Notes: generated by a model from the sequence alone, not told the origin. Counted from the first letter of the stretch, positions 24,469-33,681 are shown. The stretch is 49,242 bases of DNA from Candidatus Aminicenantota bacterium (GCA_020348385.1 CP070750.1:249812-299053); one strand, 5' to 3'. Translations and numbers: made by a program.

Positions 24469-26136
24469 ATGAGTCTGGGAATTCTTTCGGTGCTCGCCCT
24501 TTTGCCCATCCTCTCTGTTTTCGTCCTGATCGTTCTGTTCCGTTGGCCAGCCACTCGCGCCATGCCCGCAGCTTTTCTCATCACAGTCCTTTTAGCTTTG
24601 TTCGTGTGGAAAGTTCCTTTCCTCCAAATCATTGCAGCGTCTCTCGATGGACTCGTGACAGCAGCATCGATCCTGTATATCGTATTAGGAGCTGTTCTTC
24701 TTCTTAACCTTCTACAGGAAAGCGGGTCTATCAATGCCATCCGCAAAAGTATGTTTTTGATTTCACCAGATCGCCGAGTTCAGGCTATTATCGTCGCTTT
24801 CTTTTTTGGCGCATTTATCGAAGGATCGGCTGGATTTGGAACCCCTGCGGCTGTCGCCGCCCCTATTTTGGTCGCTATCGGTTTCCCGGCCATGGCAGCG
24901 GTCATGGTCACGCTGATCATCCAAAGCACACCGGTTTCCTTCGGGGCTGTCGGAACACCCATTCTGATCGGCGTCAATGCAGGTTTGAGCGGCCAAGCCG
25001 AAGTTGCCAACTATTTGAGCGCTTTTTCCGCTGATTTCCCCGCTTATCTTCATTCCATCGGCGGAAAGGTGGCTATTATCCACGGCATCACAGGAACTCT
25101 TATCCCCCTCATCCTGGTTCTTATGATGGGCCGGTTTTTCGGTCAAAAACGAAAATGGACAGATGGTCTTTCCATCCTTCCGTTTGCCCTTTTTGCAGGG
25201 TTGTGTTTCACCATCCCCTACACATTGACCGGTGTGTTATTGGGACCAGAATTTCCCACCCTGATCGGTTCCCTCCTCGGACTGATTATTATCGTTCCTG
25301 CTGCAAAATCAGGCTTTCTCATACCCAAGGAAACATGGGACTTTCCGTTGCGAAAATTTTGGCCATCAGAATGGGAAGGACAAAAATTCGAAGAAAAAAC
25401 AAATGGGCCAAAAGCAGCAAGCATATTCAGAGCCTGGCTTCCCTATGTTCTCGTTGCGGTTTTCCTGCTTGCCAGCCGCCTCTGGCCATGGCTCAAGAAT
25501 ATGCTGGCCTCATTGACTCTGAACTGGCGGCAGATCTTCAGCACTCAGATCGACACCAGCTTTCAGCCCTTGTATTTACCTGGATTTCTGTTTTTGGTCG
25601 TGTCTATTCTCACTGTTTTTATCCAAAAGATGTCCAAAAAGCAGATAAAGGGAGCCTTGAACAAATCTTTTCTTATGTTAATCGGACCCTTCATAGCCCT
25701 GGCATTTGCCGTTCCTATGGTCAAAGTCTTTATCAACAGCGGAACTCCGGGGGGATTGGATAAGATGCCTATCATCCTTGCTTCGGGAGCAGCTTCTCTG
25801 GTGGGAAAGGTCTGGACTGGTTTTGCCGCTGTGATCGGTGCTATGGGTGCTTTTATCGCTGGCAGCAACACGTTCTCCAACATGATGTTTAGTCTTTTTC
25901 AGTTTGTAACGGCCATAAAAACAGGGGTAATCCCAGGGGTTATTGTCGCACTCCAGGCAGTGGGAGGAGCCGCAGGAAACATGATCTGCGTGCACAATGT
26001 GGTCGCCGCATCGGCTGTCGTCGGATTGATCGGAAAAGAAGGACATCTAATCCGCAAAACCCTTATTCCGATGATGTATTATTTGATCGTGGCAGCCATG
26101 GTCGGGATCACCATGCTGCAAGTTTTTAAATTTTAA
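24469..26136 (+). CDS. lctP: L-lactate permease family transporter (LctP/LldP)
   Basis: A 555-residue membrane protein with about 13 transmembrane segments. The family signature is clear: [42 protein letters not shown] sequence (here [20 protein letters not shown]), a late [22 protein letters not shown], and [18 protein letters not shown]. Members carry out proton-linked uptake or efflux of L-lactate, D-lactate or glycolate. In a fermentative cell it could export lactate. It stands alone behind its own promoter, with no lactate dehydrogenase or lut genes alongside. Confidence 0.93.
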   Translation: MSLGILSVLALLPILSVFVLIVLFRWPATRAMPAAFLITVLLALFVWKVPFLQIIAASLDGLVTAASILYIVLGAVLLLNLLQESGSINAIRKSMFLISPDRRVQAIIVAFFFGAFIEGSAGFGTPAAVAAPILVAIGFPAMAAVMVTLIIQSTPVSFGAVGTPILIGVNAGLSGQAEVANYLSAFSADFPAYLHSIGGKVAIIHGITGTLIPLILVLMMGRFFGQKRKWTDGLSILPFALFAGLCFTIPYTLTGVLLGPEFPTLIGSLLGLIIIVPAAKSGFLIPKETWDFPLRKFWPSEWEGQKFEEKTNGPKAASIFRAWLPYVLVAVFLLASRLWPWLKNMLASLTLNWRQIFSTQIDTSFQPLYLPGFLFLVVSILTVFIQKMSKKQIKGALNKSFLMLIGPFIALAFAVPMVKVFINSGTPGGLDKMPIILASGAASLVGKVWTGFAAVIGAMGAFIAGSNTFSNMMFSLFQFVTAIKTGVIPGVIVALQAVGGAAGNMICVHNVVAASAVVGLIGKEGHLIRKTLIPMMYYLIVAAMVGITMLQVFKF

Positions 26137-26150
26137 GCAGAAGATACTGA

Positions 26151-26582
26151 TCAGAAAATACTAACCAGCTCGAGATCAAAAACCAGGACTTTCCCAGCAA
26201 GGGGATGATTGGCATCCAGTTGGATGGATTCTTCACCTACATCGGTCACAGTTACCATCACGGATTGTCCTTTACTGTCGCCAAGTTTAAGCTTCATGCC
26301 AATTTCAGGGGTAACCCCTTCTGGGATGTTAGCGTTCGGGATTTCTATCAATAGAGCCGGATCACACTGGCCGTATCCCTCTTCGGGAGAGACAGAGATC
26401 GTTTTTTTCTCCCCCACCTGCATTCCGACTAATCCATCCTCGAAACCCTGTATCACTTGAGCCCCTCCGACTTCGACATCCAAAGGCTCCCGGTCGACTG
26501 AAGAATCAAAAACTTTTCCATCCTCAAATCGCCCTGTGTAATGAACTTTGACCTTATCTCCTTTTTTTACTGTATTCGCCAT
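26151..26582 (-). CDS. FKBP-type peptidyl-prolyl isomerase, SlyD-like
   Basis: A 143-residue cytoplasmic prolyl isomerase and chaperone. The FKBP core reads VKVHYTGRFEDGKVFDSS, then VIQGFEDGLVGMQVGEKKT and SPEEGYGQ, with an inserted-in-flap (IF) domain (DPALLIEIPNANIPEG through TVTDVGEESIQLDANHPLAGKVLVFDLELV). The DANHPLAGK block is diagnostic of the SlyD type. The His/Cys-rich metal-binding tail of E. coli SlyD is absent, so nickel delivery is unlikely. It is convergent with the lactate permease gene, 14 bases apart. Confidence 0.92.
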   Translation of the reverse strand: MANTVKKGDKVKVHYTGRFEDGKVFDSSVDREPLDVEVGGAQVIQGFEDGLVGMQVGEKKTISVSPEEGYGQCDPALLIEIPNANIPEGVTPEIGMKLKLGDSKGQSVMVTVTDVGEESIQLDANHPLAGKVLVFDLELVSIF

Positions 26583-26691
26583 TCTAATTTCCTCTCATGT
26601 TCTCCTGAAACAGCCCCTTTTTACCAAAAGACTAGCAAAAGAAGTGAACATTTAGGCATGTATTATGATTTATCGGGATTAGAAAAGCAAG

Positions 26692-28038
26692 TCACTCTTT
26701 GCGCAACATCAAACTTTCGATCTCTTCCAGTTCCTTCGGCACATCTTTTGTCAAAACCTCGCATCCGTCCTTCGTGATGAGCACGGTGTCCTCAATACGA
26801 ATGCCGAAGTTTTTCTCAGGATAATACAGGGCAGGCTCGATGGCAAAAACCATGCCCTCTTGAAGCGGAACACCTCGAGGCCCCACATCATGGACACACA
26901 TCCCGACATAATGCCCGATGCCCCCTCTCAATCCCTTTGGGTCTAAGCCCTTTTTTTTCATTACTTCAGCCACATGTTTCCGGACATCTGCCGATGTCAC
27001 GCCCGGTCTATAGGCTTCGATACACGCTTTCTGGACAGCCAACACTATCTCATAAACCTCCCTTTGTTCAGGCGCAAATTTGCCTGAAACAGGCCATGTG
27101 CGGGTAATATCCATGCACAGATAATCCAAGTCTGCCCCAAAATCCATCAGCACCAAGTCTCCCTCCTCAACCTTTCGCGCATTTTTATCATAGTGCCAAA
27201 TGCAGGAATTGGGACCTGATCCTACAATCGGCGGGTATGCCGCTCCTTTGGCCCCTCCGTTCAGTATCACATGCATCGCCGCTGCTTCGATCTGATACTC
27301 GAATACGCCAGGTCGGGTAGCTAGGATAGCCTGTTTGACTCCTTCCGCCGAGATTTTCCCGTTCCTTCTCAGAACTTCCATCTCCTCGGCTGACTTGATC
27401 ACCCGCATTTCATCGATCAAAGGGGTAATATCGTTTAATGCCAAAACCGGATAGCGTTCTTTAAGTTTGTTGATTCGGTAATTATCCAGGGATATCTGGT
27501 CGTTGTAATGGATCCTATTCTTGCGACCCTCAAATATCATCGATTCCCAACGGGCATTGTCCACAGAATCTCGAGGGGATAACCGCACATGAAAGATCAG
27601 TCCATACCTTCTGGCACTACGGGCCAAAAATTCATCGAAATAGGTCACAGGATAGATCTCGGTAAATCCGGTCTTCTCCTTGGCATCCTCATCCTTCAAC
27701 AGATTCTCCCCTTCGACCATCATCTCCCTGGATGTCTGTCGCGGCAGGAACAAAAAGGATTCATTTGTTTTTGGAGTCATGATTACAATAGCACCGGTAT
27801 CTTCGATCCCTGTGAAGTAGTAGAAATCATTATCCTGCCTGAAATGTCCTCCGGGTGTGGGCATACATTCGCCAAACAGAACAATCAACCCTTCATCCAG
27901 TCGCTCCATTAAAGCCTCTCTGCGTCTGGTCATCTCGTCTTTGGAAAATCCGACTCTTTGGGAAAACAGAACGGTTTGGAAGACAAGGGCAAACAAAAAT
28001 ATAATCAAAGGAGCTTGCCAAAATTTGTGTCGGTTCAT
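26692..28038 (-). CDS. Exported Xaa-Pro aminopeptidase (M24B)
   Basis: A 448-residue proline-specific aminopeptidase releasing an N-terminal residue before proline. The start at 28038 has AGGAG nine bases upstream and yields a signal peptide (KFWQAPLIIFLFALVFQTVLFSQ). The longer frame overlaps the upstream gene. The N-terminal creatinase-like domain includes GLIVLFGECMPTPGGHFRQDNDFYYFTG. The dinuclear metal site is complete: Asp pair in LMDFGADLDYLCMDITRTWP, His in GIGHYVGMCVHDVG, Glu in FAIEPALYYP and Glu in GIRIEDTVLIT. E. coli PepP is cytoplasmic; the signal here suggests periplasmic peptide use. Its operon partner is the 5'-nucleotidase-like gene, 11 bases upstream. Confidence 0.92.
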   Translation of the reverse strand: MNRHKFWQAPLIIFLFALVFQTVLFSQRVGFSKDEMTRRREALMERLDEGLIVLFGECMPTPGGHFRQDNDFYYFTGIEDTGAIVIMTPKTNESFLFLPRQTSREMMVEGENLLKDEDAKEKTGFTEIYPVTYFDEFLARSARRYGLIFHVRLSPRDSVDNARWESMIFEGRKNRIHYNDQISLDNYRINKLKERYPVLALNDITPLIDEMRVIKSAEEMEVLRRNGKISAEGVKQAILATRPGVFEYQIEAAAMHVILNGGAKGAAYPPIVGSGPNSCIWHYDKNARKVEEGDLVLMDFGADLDYLCMDITRTWPVSGKFAPEQREVYEIVLAVQKACIEAYRPGVTSADVRKHVAEVMKKKGLDPKGLRGGIGHYVGMCVHDVGPRGVPLQEGMVFAIEPALYYPEKNFGIRIEDTVLITKDGCEVLTKDVPKELEEIESLMLRKE

Positions 28039-28049
28039 GATATAAACTC

Positions 28050-29573
28050 CTAATTGTCGATTTTGACAATTCGTCCTTCGATCCTGTAATCGAGGACTTT
28101 GTGTTTTTCCAACCACGCGATCAAAACCTGATTGATCAGCATTCCCGTGTCCTCAATCTCCTTTACAGGAAAACCGAAGTACTTATCTTTAGCCTGGCTA
28201 ACCAAGTAATTGTTGCTTACCACAGTAAACACCTTATCTGGGTGAAGGAGTTTTCCTTTTTTTACCAGTATCTTCCCAGCGATGACGATGCGATCAATCC
28301 GTTGTCCAAAAGGTTTTGAGCTTTTGTGATGATAGGAATAACTCATGCCAGACACTTGGAGTCTATCCCAATCCTTCTCCACATCATGTTCGAGAATTTC
28401 CTTTATTTCCTTACCGGTGAGTTCGAAAACAACAAGGGTATTCCGGAAGGGGGATACCTCGAAGATATCTCCTTTAGTTATCGGACCGGCCAAAATGTTG
28501 TCCCGGATCCCTCCAGAGTTATGAAAACTTATTTCAGATCCGGTTTTCCAGCGCATGACATCCGTCATCCAGTTTCCCAGGACATTCTCGACAAATTCCC
28601 CTTTATAGAAATAATCTTGTTTTGCTTTACCGATCACTTTGGCATATTCTGATCCGACTTTTTCATCCACATACTCGACCAAGGTCTTGATCTGTGGGGA
28701 TGGTTTCAATTGATCATTGGCCCATAGCAAAATCTGTTTTCCCTCATAATCTACCACCCTATCGTCACAGACATCCACCTTTAAATAGCCCAACGATCTT
28801 TGGTGCCCCATGGTGGACTGGACCAACACCCCATTGACCTCTTCGATCCGGCCCTCCTCTGAGGCAACCAGCATGACATCGATCCCAGAAACATTTTGGG
28901 CAATATTCACAGCTTCATGGTATTTCCCATGAAACATCACCACGATAAGATCGGTCTTTTCATCCAATTCGCACACCTTGGAACGCAGGATGGGAATAAC
29001 CGGGAGGACATCCAGACTTTCGACACGCTCTTTCAAGACTTCGATTAAAAATTTCTCCGACATGAAAGCGACAAATCCTACCTTTAATCCACCCCGGTTG
29101 GATATATGGTAAGGCTTTACGGGGATGATTTTTCCGGATTCTTTATACACGATATTGGCCATCAGCGTCGGGAAATTGGCCAGCCCGGCAAGACCCAGTG
29201 CATTCTCCAGACCCAAGTCGAATTCGTGATTCCCGAAACACCAGGCATCGCATTTCAAATTGTTCAAGAATTCGATCATTAGCCCACCGAACACGTCTTT
29301 GTGCACCAATTCTGTGGCCAGGGTGCCGGTCATGATATCCCCTGTGTCGATATAAAAAACGTAGTCCTCCTTTTCTCGAACAGCATTAATGTGGTGGCAC
29401 ATCGCTTCCATGCCGCCGATCCATTCCTCATTGCCTTCCATCTTAATTTTGAAAGGTTTGTAAATCCCATGCGTATCATTCGAATGGAGGATAACGATGG
29501 TTTCCGAAAAGAGAGGAAGGACCGCTAAGAAAAAAAAGATGAACACACACAAGCGGGATTTAAGGTTGTTCAT
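28050..29573 (-). CDS. 5'-nucleotidase/UshA-family exported protein with altered metal site
   Basis: A 507-residue protein with a signal peptide (SRLCVFIFFFLAVLPLFSE). The N-terminal calcineurin-like domain has Asp33/His35 (LHSNDTHG), Asp76/Asp79 (YIDTGD), Asn115/His116 (CFGNHEFD) and His215 (VMFHGKYHE). The block that normally reads GGHxH, giving the last two metal ligands, is VASEEGR (residues 236-242), so both His are missing. The C-terminal nucleotide-binding domain is present (ISFHNSGGIRDNILAG, then GDIFEVSPFRNTLVVFELTG). Family members hydrolyse nucleotides or nucleotide sugars in the periplasm; loss of ligands questions activity or metal choice. It is first in a two-gene operon with the peptidase. 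Confidence 0.85.
   Translation of the reverse strand: MNNLKSRLCVFIFFFLAVLPLFSETIVILHSNDTHGIYKPFKIKMEGNEEWIGGMEAMCHHINAVREKEDYVFYIDTGDIMTGTLATELVHKDVFGGLMIEFLNNLKCDAWCFGNHEFDLGLENALGLAGLANFPTLMANIVYKESGKIIPVKPYHISNRGGLKVGFVAFMSEKFLIEVLKERVESLDVLPVIPILRSKVCELDEKTDLIVVMFHGKYHEAVNIAQNVSGIDVMLVASEEGRIEEVNGVLVQSTMGHQRSLGYLKVDVCDDRVVDYEGKQILLWANDQLKPSPQIKTLVEYVDEKVGSEYAKVIGKAKQDYFYKGEFVENVLGNWMTDVMRWKTGSEISFHNSGGIRDNILAGPITKGDIFEVSPFRNTLVVFELTGKEIKEILEHDVEKDWDRLQVSGMSYSYHHKSSKPFGQRIDRIVIAGKILVKKGKLLHPDKVFTVVSNNYLVSQAKDKYFGFPVKEIEDTGMLINQVLIAWLEKHKVLDYRIEGRIVKIDN
28052..28071 (-). other. Intercistronic hairpin before the Xaa-Pro aminopeptidase
   Basis: AATTGTC (28071-28065 on the minus strand) pairs with GACAATT (28058-28052) around a 6-base loop. 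It spans the last codons and stop of the nucleotidase-like gene, and ends just upstream of the AGGAG of the peptidase gene. It could tune translation of the second gene; it is short and AT-rich, so this is a weak call. Confidence 0.3.
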
Positions 29574-29619
29574 AAAAAGGCTTATAGCACAGAAAAAAAA
29601 ATAATGTCAAATGAGATGT

Positions 29620-30714
29620 TCAGTCTAATGACTTATTGTTGAGAACCTTGTAGGTCGCTTTCTCCAGGTAGAGGTTGTCTTCCTCGTCCGATCGGATAAA
29701 ATAGATGTGGCTATGCGAAATGTGAAGGGGCATATAGGGCAAATGTGTGGTCCCCAGGAATTCACCTTTTATCAAAAAAATATCCACTGGAATCGGGCCA
29801 GATTCCTCTGTGATGTCATTTTTTGTCCGGAAGACAAAGACATGTTTTTCCGTCAGCAATATCTGGCTAAAATAGATTTTTTTATCAGGAATTTTCTTGA
29901 CGATATCCCGAACGATACTCCTGGGCCATCCCCGTTCCTTCCCCAATTCCCCAATGTCCTTTTCAAAATACCTTTTTTCCCTTTTGCTGAAATTGTCAGG
30001 CAGGATTTCTCTTCGAATGTGACTTATGGTTTCCCCGTTTTCGTCCAGGATCAAGATATCGTACCTGTCACCTATCCCCACAGCGGAATATCGGCCGAAG
30101 TGGGCGAATTGAAGGGAGGGCGCAAATTCTTCCCTAGAATAATTGAACATGACCTGCCTCCCGCTTTCGTCTGGGGCGGATACAGAAAAAGCACTAAAGG
30201 GAACCTGAAAAAAATTTTTCAGGACTTTATTCGCACCATCGACCATTACCTGGCTTCGATGATTTTCTCCCCAAATCCAACCATAAAAACGATCCTCGCC
30301 TATAAAGCTGACGGCGAGGCGTCCATCTAGGTGAGTTCGCTTGATGAAATCACCTTCTTCGTTTAGGAAAGTCAGATTATACAACTCATCTGCTACAACA
30401 ATCTGACCCTTTGGCGTGAATGCCAGGAGATGGGGATTTTGGTAATCTCCCGGCCCCTGTCCTTTCTGACCAAATGTTTGGATCAACTCCCCATCTTGTG
30501 AAAATTTCAAAACCTTGTGTTCCATCCTGTCCAATACGTAGAGGTTGGCAACGGAATCCTCACAAACCGAGGCGATCGAGGCAAACATCATTTCTTTTTT
30601 ACCGAGCTCCTGAATTTTTTGAATCTGCAACTGAATCTTGTCTGTCGTTTCAGCAAAACCGATAGTCAGGGCTATAACCAAAAAAAACAGAACAATAAAG
30701 TTTTTTTTTCTCAT
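29620..30714 (-). CDS. Exported 6-bladed beta-propeller protein
   Basis: A 364-residue protein with a signal peptide (NFIVLFFLVIALTIGFAE). Repeated NHL-like blades are visible, best in NLYVLDRMEHKVLKFSQDGELIQTFGQKGQGPGDY, which is the classic blade junction (GxGPGE/DY) of the 6-bladed propeller family, then LLAFTPKGQIVVADELYNLTFLNEEGD. No catalytic residues can be assigned. These proteins are abundant in Bacteroidota and Aminicenantes-like genomes and are thought to bind ligands or partners outside the cell. It stands alone between the nucleotidase-like gene and a small exported protein gene. Confidence 0.82.
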   Translation of the reverse strand: MRKKNFIVLFFLVIALTIGFAETTDKIQLQIQKIQELGKKEMMFASIASVCEDSVANLYVLDRMEHKVLKFSQDGELIQTFGQKGQGPGDYQNPHLLAFTPKGQIVVADELYNLTFLNEEGDFIKRTHLDGRLAVSFIGEDRFYGWIWGENHRSQVMVDGANKVLKNFFQVPFSAFSVSAPDESGRQVMFNYSREEFAPSLQFAHFGRYSAVGIGDRYDILILDENGETISHIRREILPDNFSKREKRYFEKDIGELGKERGWPRSIVRDIVKKIPDKKIYFSQILLTEKHVFVFRTKNDITEESGPIPVDIFLIKGEFLGTTHLPYMPLHISHSHIYFIRSDEEDNLYLEKATYKVLNNKSLD

Positions 30715-30797
30715 TATACAATAATACCTCTACCTCAGAACTTATGTTAATGTTTTTAAGAAAGGTTGTGATAACAGGGAAATTTGTGTGATTACGC

Positions 30798-31187
30798 CTA
30801 TTGCTTTTTAAGCTCGACGTCACCTTGATCCCCTTCAGCCGTCTCCCAGTAACCCTTCATCGTATCGCCTTCCACCTCGAGGGTGAACCAGACGGTGAAA
30901 GTTTCCATTCCCTGTGAAATCGAAATGCTGAAGGTCAAGGTCCCATCTTCAAATTCAATTTCTTCACATTCAGTATCCATCAACATTCCAAGGGAGTCGG
31001 ACATCGTGGCCACGTATTCGTCTTCTTCCTTTTGGATTACGAGTGTAAGTTCATCTTCACCTTGGTCTGGGACAATGGTAGACCCTTCCCATGTTCCGGT
31101 CAAGTCGACTTCTTGACTGAAGGAAACCGCGGAGCATATAGCCAACAGAAAAACAAAGAGGACTAAATAAACGGATGATTTCTTCAT
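30798..31187 (-). CDS. Small exported lipocalin-like protein
   Basis: A 129-residue protein with a clear signal peptide (VYLVLFVFLLAICSAVSFSQ). The mature part begins VDLTGTWEGS and ends DTMKGYWETAEGDQGDVEL, a strand pattern with G-x-W near the start as in lipocalin-like or similar small beta-barrel domains that read out as 'tolerance of weight change on ligand' in no specific family. It is very acidic. GGAGGAG lies before the ATG. No function can be given. Confidence 0.7.
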   Translation of the reverse strand: MKKSSVYLVLFVFLLAICSAVSFSQEVDLTGTWEGSTIVPDQGEDELTLVIQKEEDEYVATMSDSLGMLMDTECEEIEFEDGTLTFSISISQGMETFTVWFTLEVEGDTMKGYWETAEGDQGDVELKKQ

Positions 31188-31266
31188 GAGCTCCTCCTTT
31201 TGATAAAATTCTATTCCAAATTCATCATATTATACGCAATTAGGCCAGAAAAAGTTCCTCCCTAGC

Positions 31267-32031
31267 TTAATTCTGTATCTCTCCATCGATTCCGATCACG
31301 ATTTTTTTAATATTTATATTGGTTCCCGACATCTCAACAGCTCTTTCGACGATGTGGTTCAATCCAGAACAACACGGCACAACCATGGTTGCCACAGTCA
31401 AAGAATAGACCCTATTGTTTTTGAGGATCTCTGCGATTTTTTCAATATAGGGGCTTGTATCGTCCAGTTTCGGGCAGGCAATGATCAATTTTTTTCCCTT
31501 CAGAAGGTCTTGGTGAAAACTTCCCAAAGTAAAAGCAGTGCAATCGGCAGCGATCAGCAGATCGCTTTCGTTGAAATAAGGAGCAAACGGTGAAACCAAG
31601 TGCAATTGGATGGGCCATTGACTCAACTCTGAAGTTCCGGATATGGCCTTGCCTTCCTGTGTAGGCGCAGATTTTTTGATTTCCTGCGCCATGCTACCCG
31701 GGCAACCGCAAGCAAGGGGTGGAGTTTCCACAGTTTTTTCTTCGGCATGGAATCCATGGACATGGGTTGCCGCTTCTTTCCCTCGGGTTTTCAGCACATG
31801 CTGGTAGGTTTTATCAGGATCATACGATTCACTTTCCCTTTCCACAATCGTGAGGGCACCTGTCGGACAAACATCCAAGCAAGCTCCCATCCCATCACAA
31901 TAGATTTCTTTTGCAAGAACAGCTTTGTTCTCCTCATCCAGGATAAGGGCGCCTTCAGCACAGGCTTCTGTACAGATGCCACACCCATCGCAATTATCTC
32001 TATCGATCTCGATGATTTTTCTCTTTGCCAA
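31267..32031 (-). CDS. Ferredoxin-domain iron-sulfur protein with second conserved domain
   Basis: A 254-residue cytoplasmic protein. The first 60 residues form a 2[4Fe-4S]-type domain: C14-x2-C17-x2-C20-x3-C24, and C45-x5-C51-x3-C55 in which the second Cys is Met48 (CDGMGACLDVCP), so one cluster is probably 3Fe-4S or differently ligated. A CGCPGS motif follows in the linker, then a conserved C-terminal domain (LLIAADCTAFTLGSFH, KLIIACPKLDD, VVPCCSGLN). Similar proteins occur widely in anaerobes; their role is unknown to me, with electron transfer or metal/redox sensing as candidates. Translation starts at a TTG with AAGGAG upstream. An FNR-type dyad lies in its promoter. Confidence 0.85.
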   Translation of the reverse strand: MAKRKIIEIDRDNCDGCGICTEACAEGALILDEENKAVLAKEIYCDGMGACLDVCPTGALTIVERESESYDPDKTYQHVLKTRGKEAATHVHGFHAEEKTVETPPLACGCPGSMAQEIKKSAPTQEGKAISGTSELSQWPIQLHLVSPFAPYFNESDLLIAADCTAFTLGSFHQDLLKGKKLIIACPKLDDTSPYIEKIAEILKNNRVYSLTVATMVVPCCSGLNHIVERAVEMSGTNINIKKIVIGIDGEIQN

Positions 32032-32069
32032 TTTAATTCTCCTTTATCATGAAAATATCTTCCAATACT

Positions 32070-32111
32070 ATAATAAGCGGTCGTAAATGTGATTTCCTTG
32101 ACTTAAGTCAA
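32070..32111 (-). promoter_or_regulatory. Candidate class II Crp/Fnr-dependent promoter of the ferredoxin gene
   Basis: A perfect 14-bp dyad TTGACTTAAGTCAA (32098-32111) has the 5-4-5 layout of an FNR box (TTGAT-N4-ATCAA) with C/G at the fifth position. On the minus strand, 22 bases separate it from TATTAT (32075-32070), exactly the spacing of class II FNR promoters; the dyad centre falls at about -41.5 from a start seven bases past the -10 box. There is no -35 match, as expected for activator-dependent promoters. The Crp/Fnr regulator at 35019-35678 has an E-T-L-S-R recognition helix like FNR. The leader would be about 30 bases. Confidence 0.55.
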
Positions 32112-32113
32112 AT

Positions 32114-32142
32114 TTGATTACTCTATTTTCCTGTGCCATAAT
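32114..32142 (+). promoter_or_regulatory. Candidate promoter of the sulfatase-fold gene
   Basis: TTGATT (32114-32119), a 17-base spacer and CATAAT (32137-32142), pointing to the gene at 32174. It starts only two bases past the FNR-type dyad, so the same site could affect both divergent genes. Confidence 0.4.
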
Positions 32143-32173
32143 ATTTTCCTCCCTTCGAAGGGAACGATTGACC

Positions 32174-33652
32174 ATGAAAAATGAAAAACAAGATCATCCC
32201 AACATCATCCTGATCGTTATCGATGCGCTTCGAGCCAGAAACCTCGGCTGTTATGGTGGGGAAACCACCGCCAGTCCCAACATCGATGAACTTGCAAACA
32301 ATGGTATCCAATTCGAAAACTGCTATGCCTGCTGGAACACAACCGATCAAAGCCTCACCTCCATATTTAGCGGAAGATACCCGAGAACTCATGGCATTGT
32401 CCATCACGGCGATAAAGTCACTCTCGAAGACATGATGGCTTTCAGAAAACTAGATGCCAAATTGCTTGCGGAAAAACTTAGGGAAAACGGTTTTAAAACA
32501 TTGGCGGTCGACTGGATGGGAAGATGGTTCAAACGAGGATTCGATTTTTATGGTTATAAACGAGATAAAAACATCTGGCAAAAATTCTTGTATATCGTTT
32601 TTACCCTCCCCTATGTGCATTTGCGGTATATGGCCGCTAATATCTCTCTATTGAGAATCTATTCCAAAATAAGGAAAACGTCCGTTCCCTCTGTGTGGAA
32701 GGGATTGAAAAGCGTATGGAACACATTCCGATTCACATTCGAGCTGGCAAGAGTACAAGATGCCGATTATGTCACCAAATTTGCCCAGAGGCTCATCGAC
32801 GACACCAAAGATGATCACTTTTTTCTCTTCCTCCACTATTGGGATACCCACACGCCTTACAATTGCCCGAAAAAATACATGGATCGGGACAAATCCCGTC
32901 GCGGCTCTATAGATACCATCGCTTCGAAATACAAAGGAGCGGTGAATTACGTGGATAAGTGTATCGGGGATTTGATCACGACTTTAAAAAACCATCAAAT
33001 CCTGGAAGACACGTTGATCATCATTACTTCCGATCATGGCGAGAGTCTCACAGAACGTGAAATGTTTTTCGATCACCATGGGCTTTATGAAGTGACCACC
33101 CACGTTCCCCTGATATTTTTCAATCCAAAACTTTTCTCACAACCAAAAAAAATTCAAGGATTGATCCAGCATGTGGATCTTGTGCCGACTGTTTGTGATT
33201 ACTTGGGAATGAATGATAAAGATCTAGGAAGCGATGGGATAAGCCTGAGGCCGTTGATCAGCGGCACCAGAGAAGAAATCCGCGACTTCGCCTTCTTCGA
33301 GGAGTCCTATGTTCAAAGAAAAATCGGATGGAGAAACAAAAGGCACAAATATATTTATGCCCCCGATGGAATCGGCCTGTGCAAATATTGCCAAAAAGTT
33401 CACGCCGGTGTCGAGGAATTGTATGATTTGGAAAAAGATCCTGAAGAAACGCATAATGTGGTCTCGGAAAACAAAATAATGGCCACTCAGATGAGAGCTG
33501 TACTGGATGGAATGATACAGAAACTCAAAACCAAAAGAAAGCAACTAATTGGAAAGAAAGGACTGACCAGAACTGACTTGGAAGGTCTACAGGATATCGC
33601 CGACCAAAAAAAGATCAAGAAGAAACTCCGCAGTCTCGGCTATATGGATTGA
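32174..33652 (+). CDS. Sulfatase-superfamily protein with Thr at the catalytic position
   Basis: A 492-residue alkaline phosphatase/sulfatase-fold protein. The start at 32174 follows GAAGGGA; the longer frame runs over the promoter. Fold markers: IILIVIDALRARNLGCYGG at the N-terminus, NIDELANNGIQFENCYA, and later LIIITSDHGESL plus DHHGLYEVTTHVPLIFF. Sulfatases need a Cys or Ser in C/S-x-P-S-R for formylglycine. Here the aligned stretch is TDQSLTSIFSGRYPRTHG with Thr57 at that position and no PSR, so it cannot be a formylglycine sulfatase; Thr is the nucleophile in phospho-transferases of the LTA synthase/EptA type. There is no signal peptide, so cytoplasmic location is likely. Substrate unknown. 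Confidence 0.82.
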   Translation: MKNEKQDHPNIILIVIDALRARNLGCYGGETTASPNIDELANNGIQFENCYACWNTTDQSLTSIFSGRYPRTHGIVHHGDKVTLEDMMAFRKLDAKLLAEKLRENGFKTLAVDWMGRWFKRGFDFYGYKRDKNIWQKFLYIVFTLPYVHLRYMAANISLLRIYSKIRKTSVPSVWKGLKSVWNTFRFTFELARVQDADYVTKFAQRLIDDTKDDHFFLFLHYWDTHTPYNCPKKYMDRDKSRRGSIDTIASKYKGAVNYVDKCIGDLITTLKNHQILEDTLIIITSDHGESLTEREMFFDHHGLYEVTTHVPLIFFNPKLFSQPKKIQGLIQHVDLVPTVCDYLGMNDKDLGSDGISLRPLISGTREEIRDFAFFEESYVQRKIGWRNKRHKYIYAPDGIGLCKYCQKVHAGVEELYDLEKDPEETHNVVSENKIMATQMRAVLDGMIQKLKTKRKQLIGKKGLTRTDLEGLQDIADQKKIKKKLRSLGYMD

Positions 33653-33681
33653 CGTGTATTTTCCGATTTCTCTTAGAAACC

